Shown here: positions 34,270-34,349 of the stretch, in pieces
Layout of the letters: every line of letters begins with the position of its first letter
Numbering within the stretch: the first letter of the stretch is position 1
Assembly: GCF_009677585.1 (NCBI RefSeq)
Contig: NZ_WKYV01000039.1
Span: 1-34,349 of the forward strand
Direction: 5' to 3'
DNA from: Lactonifactor sp. BIOML-A5
GTDB taxonomy: Bacteria > Bacillota > Clostridia > Lachnospirales > Lachnospiraceae
DNA length: 34,349 nucleotides
Program-made: the position numbers and the translations under genes
The notes under the pieces: model-generated
The model's input: the letters and a program-made list of their open reading frames with translations, nothing else
The model's database searches: none
Told to the model about the DNA's origin: nothing

Positions 34270-34349
34270 TTATGCAGTCGGCGGACTCCAACGGACGGTT
34301 TTGCGGAGCAAAACGGACGCGATGCGGAGCGAGCGGACTAACCTATTAT
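34270..34349. repeat. GC-rich repeat element cut by the window edge
   Basis: Abrupt GC-rich block after A/T-rich DNA. It has four CGGAC units and a hairpin GTTTTGC/GCAAAAC. Its first 12 nt, TTATGCAGTCGG, match 14365-14376, and ACGGACGG (34291-34298) matches 14394-14401, so it may belong to the same family as the 14.4-kb palindrome. Confidence 0.5.

Noticed and set aside
34282..34340. CGGAC repeats as a CRISPR array
   Set aside because: Units are only 5 nt, irregularly spaced, with no spacers of uniform length and no cas genes.

Overview
The window looks like a chromosomal segment from a spore-forming, anaerobic Clostridia member, most likely a Lachnospiraceae (Blautia/Dorea-like). The evidence is sporulation genes (gpr, spoIIP, a GerMN lipoprotein), an oxygen-sensitive class III ribonucleotide reductase, ABC sugar importers without their own ATPase, AGGAGG-type ribosome binding sites with several TTG/GTG starts, and the gene order comEA..comEC-holA / rpsT / gpr-spoIIP-lepA-hemW known from Firmicutes. 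Genus is inference; no rRNA or tRNA is visible.

Layout. (1) 1-413: a 201-bp structured palindrome and a probable terminator. (2) 414-6142, minus strand: gpr, spoIIP, lepA, hemW and a two-CBS-domain protein. lepA appears to have its own housekeeping promoter laid over the spoIIP stop codon. rpsT (6322-6585) diverges from gpr and converges on the next operon at a shared terminator. (3) 6650-13709, minus strand: comEA, an OmpR-type response regulator, a histidine kinase, a GerMN lipoprotein, comEC and holA in one tight operon. The regulator-kinase-GerMN lipoprotein trio recalls actinobacterial mtrA-mtrB-lpqB and sits where comEB is in Bacillus. (4) 13823-14643: a YdcZ-type membrane protein and a non-coding block with a perfect 32-bp inverted repeat flanked by short tandem repeats. 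(5) 14644-20836: argC-argJ-argB-argD (minus) divergent from argG (plus). Each promoter carries a similar pair of AT-rich boxes, probably ArgR operators. (6) 20902-23458: nrdD fused to a C-terminal CPNC redoxin domain, with two NrdR-type boxes upstream and no nrdG in the window. (7) 23665-26565: hflX, and a divergent MATE exporter whose promoter is followed at once by a 10-bp palindrome plus a T-run (operator or attenuator).

(8) 26612-34088, minus strand: a seven-gene sugar-use operon. In transcription order it encodes a TIM-barrel sugar isomerase/epimerase-like protein, a lipoprotein solute-binding protein, two ABC permeases, a second TIM-barrel protein, a Gfo/Idh oxidoreductase and a cytoplasmic GH32 beta-fructosidase-like enzyme. 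The combination suggests import of a fructose-containing glycoside, hydrolysis inside the cell, and redox or epimerisation steps on a sugar. The substrate and chemistry cannot be read from sequence, and this is the best candidate here for an undescribed pathway. The right edge (34270-34349) enters a GC-rich element sharing short blocks with the palindrome near 14.4 kb.
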